64,000 bases of DNA, taken from assembly GCF_040412425.1 (NCBI RefSeq), contig NC_089749.1, positions 10,041,162 to 10,105,161 on the forward strand, read 5' to 3'. How positions within the stretch are numbered: position 1 is the first letter of the stretch; the number at the start of each line of letters is the position of its first letter. The stretch comes from Macrobrachium rosenbergii. Its lineage: Eukaryota > Arthropoda > Malacostraca > Decapoda > Palaemonidae. The notes beneath the pieces are model-generated. The model ran no database searches, was not told the origin of the DNA, and worked only from the letters and a program-made list of their open reading frames with translations. Made by a program: the position numbers and the translations under genes. Of this stretch, positions 63,137-64,000 are shown one piece after another.

Positions 63137-64000
63137 GCACTGAGATCACACTGGCACAGTGGTGAGACCTACGGTTTTTGCTAGGCCTACCGCCACCAGG
63201 GGACTCAGTTGTAAATTAGTACCAGTGGCAATTGGGAATCAGGGAAACGGCATATAGGTCTAGCATCTTCATCCCTAAAGACTAACTGAAAGGATCTAAA
63301 GGTTCTACCATTTTGGTAACCCCTCCCCACCCCCAACCCCACTCCACCAAGCTGCAGATTGGGAAAAAAGGTGTATGGAAAAAAATCCTTTAAAGAAATA
63401 ACAGACCACTTTCTTCGCTTTTTGCTGGTCATTCTTCCCTGAATATTCTTTACTTTTTATTATTTTTATATTACCCCTGTTTTTGCGACACTGGACGTGC
63501 GTGTGTGTCCGTAATGAACTCTCCTCCAACCCCCTTTCCCTACCAATATCGTTTCCAAATGCCTTCAGGTATGACTTTGTGAGTACCCGATTTGTGACTT
63601 TTTACCGGGGGGTTAGCCCGTGGGCTGCCCTAGATCGGTCTACGTTGAGTATCTTCTTCCTTCTTCTTCTTCTTCTTCTTCTTTTGTAAACTTACTCTTT
63701 TTTATTTTTAGCTTTCTGTTGTCTGTAATTTACTGGTTTCTTCTTTTTCTTTATATAAATATTCCTTATTTTCAATTTCTACCGGAAGTATTGTGCTAGT
63801 ATCTTTTTTTGTATAGGCCTATATTCCAGCCCTCTAGCCTCAGCAGTTTTTATTTTATTTAAGGTTAAATTTAGCCATGATCGTGCGTCTGGCACCGCAT
63901 CAACACAGGCCACCACTGCCGGCTGAGAGTTTCATGGGCCGTGGCTGCGAGTTTCATACAGCATTACTGTATACACTGTACGGAAAACTCGATTGCTCCG
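60893..64000. other. ADRM1 upstream region and repeats
   Basis: 60893-61050 is the ADRM1 promoter side (5' UTR start not defined; no TATA box evident). 61100-63100 shows no supportable gene. About 63140-63260 and 63880-64000 look like parts of dispersed repeats; the last segment, with GAGAGTTTCATGGGCC and GCTGCGAGTTTCATACAGC, is one I recognise from other decapod sequence. Confidence 0.4.
63104..63135. repeat. CA microsatellite
   Basis: (CA)n of about 16 units. A GATT tetranucleotide tract is at 62562-62598. Confidence 0.9.

Overview
This is a nuclear genomic window from an arthropod, most likely a decapod crustacean. The genes have many short exons with GT-AG introns. The spaces between exons are packed with AAT, TA, GA and CA microsatellites, and with dispersed repeats I recognise from decapod genomes, such as the SINE-like unit at 42.6 kb and the LINE tail that ends in (AAT)n. 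The species cannot be named from this. No CRISPR array, rRNA, tRNA or bacterial-type operon was seen.

Four protein genes can be rebuilt by matching splice sites to reading phase. (1) 7.3-17.0 kb, plus strand: a 12-exon secreted mosaic trypsin-like serine protease. It has a signal peptide, two ShKT domains, a basic coiled coil, a Cys-rich region, a Pro/Ala/Asn-Gln low-complexity stretch and then a complete His/Asp/Ser catalytic domain split by a long acidic insert. (2) 25.2-28.0 kb, plus strand: a single-pass membrane protein with one six-cysteine EB/EGF-like module. Its 5' end is unresolved and its last intron looks like a GC-AG intron. (3) 32.4-47.2 kb, plus strand: the ankyrin-SAM-transmembrane protein GASZ/ASZ1, a mitochondrial-surface piRNA-pathway scaffold. 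It has CRE-bearing tandem repeats upstream and a candidate alternative first exon at 37.2 kb. (4) 54.7-60.9 kb, minus strand: ADRM1/Rpn13, the proteasomal ubiquitin receptor, complete in five exons.

Layout. 1-6.9 kb: no convincing gene; microsatellites, a 264-bp TIR element (2926-3189) and an old repeat (about 5.0-5.3 kb). 6.96-17.5 kb: the protease, with a SINE fragment, two LINE tails and a 32-bp minisatellite in its introns. 17.5-25.2 kb: gene-poor, with a 42-bp minisatellite whose distal half looks like a blend with the neighbouring unique sequence, a hairpin element, and a four-copy repeat carrying AAT tracts. 25.2-28.5 kb: the membrane protein. 28.5-31.5 kb: nothing recognised. 31.5-47.4 kb: GASZ. 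47.4-54.6 kb: repeats only (gag-like remnant, a MITE with 62-bp TIRs, an old dispersed repeat). 54.7-60.9 kb: ADRM1, whose first intron holds a nest of foldback/TIR elements. 60.9-64 kb: ADRM1 promoter side, then repeats.

The four genes do not form a pathway; their adjacency looks incidental. The points most worth following are the protease architecture, the two possible promoters of GASZ, the blended minisatellite (probably an assembly error) and the LINE tails as a source of AAT microsatellites.
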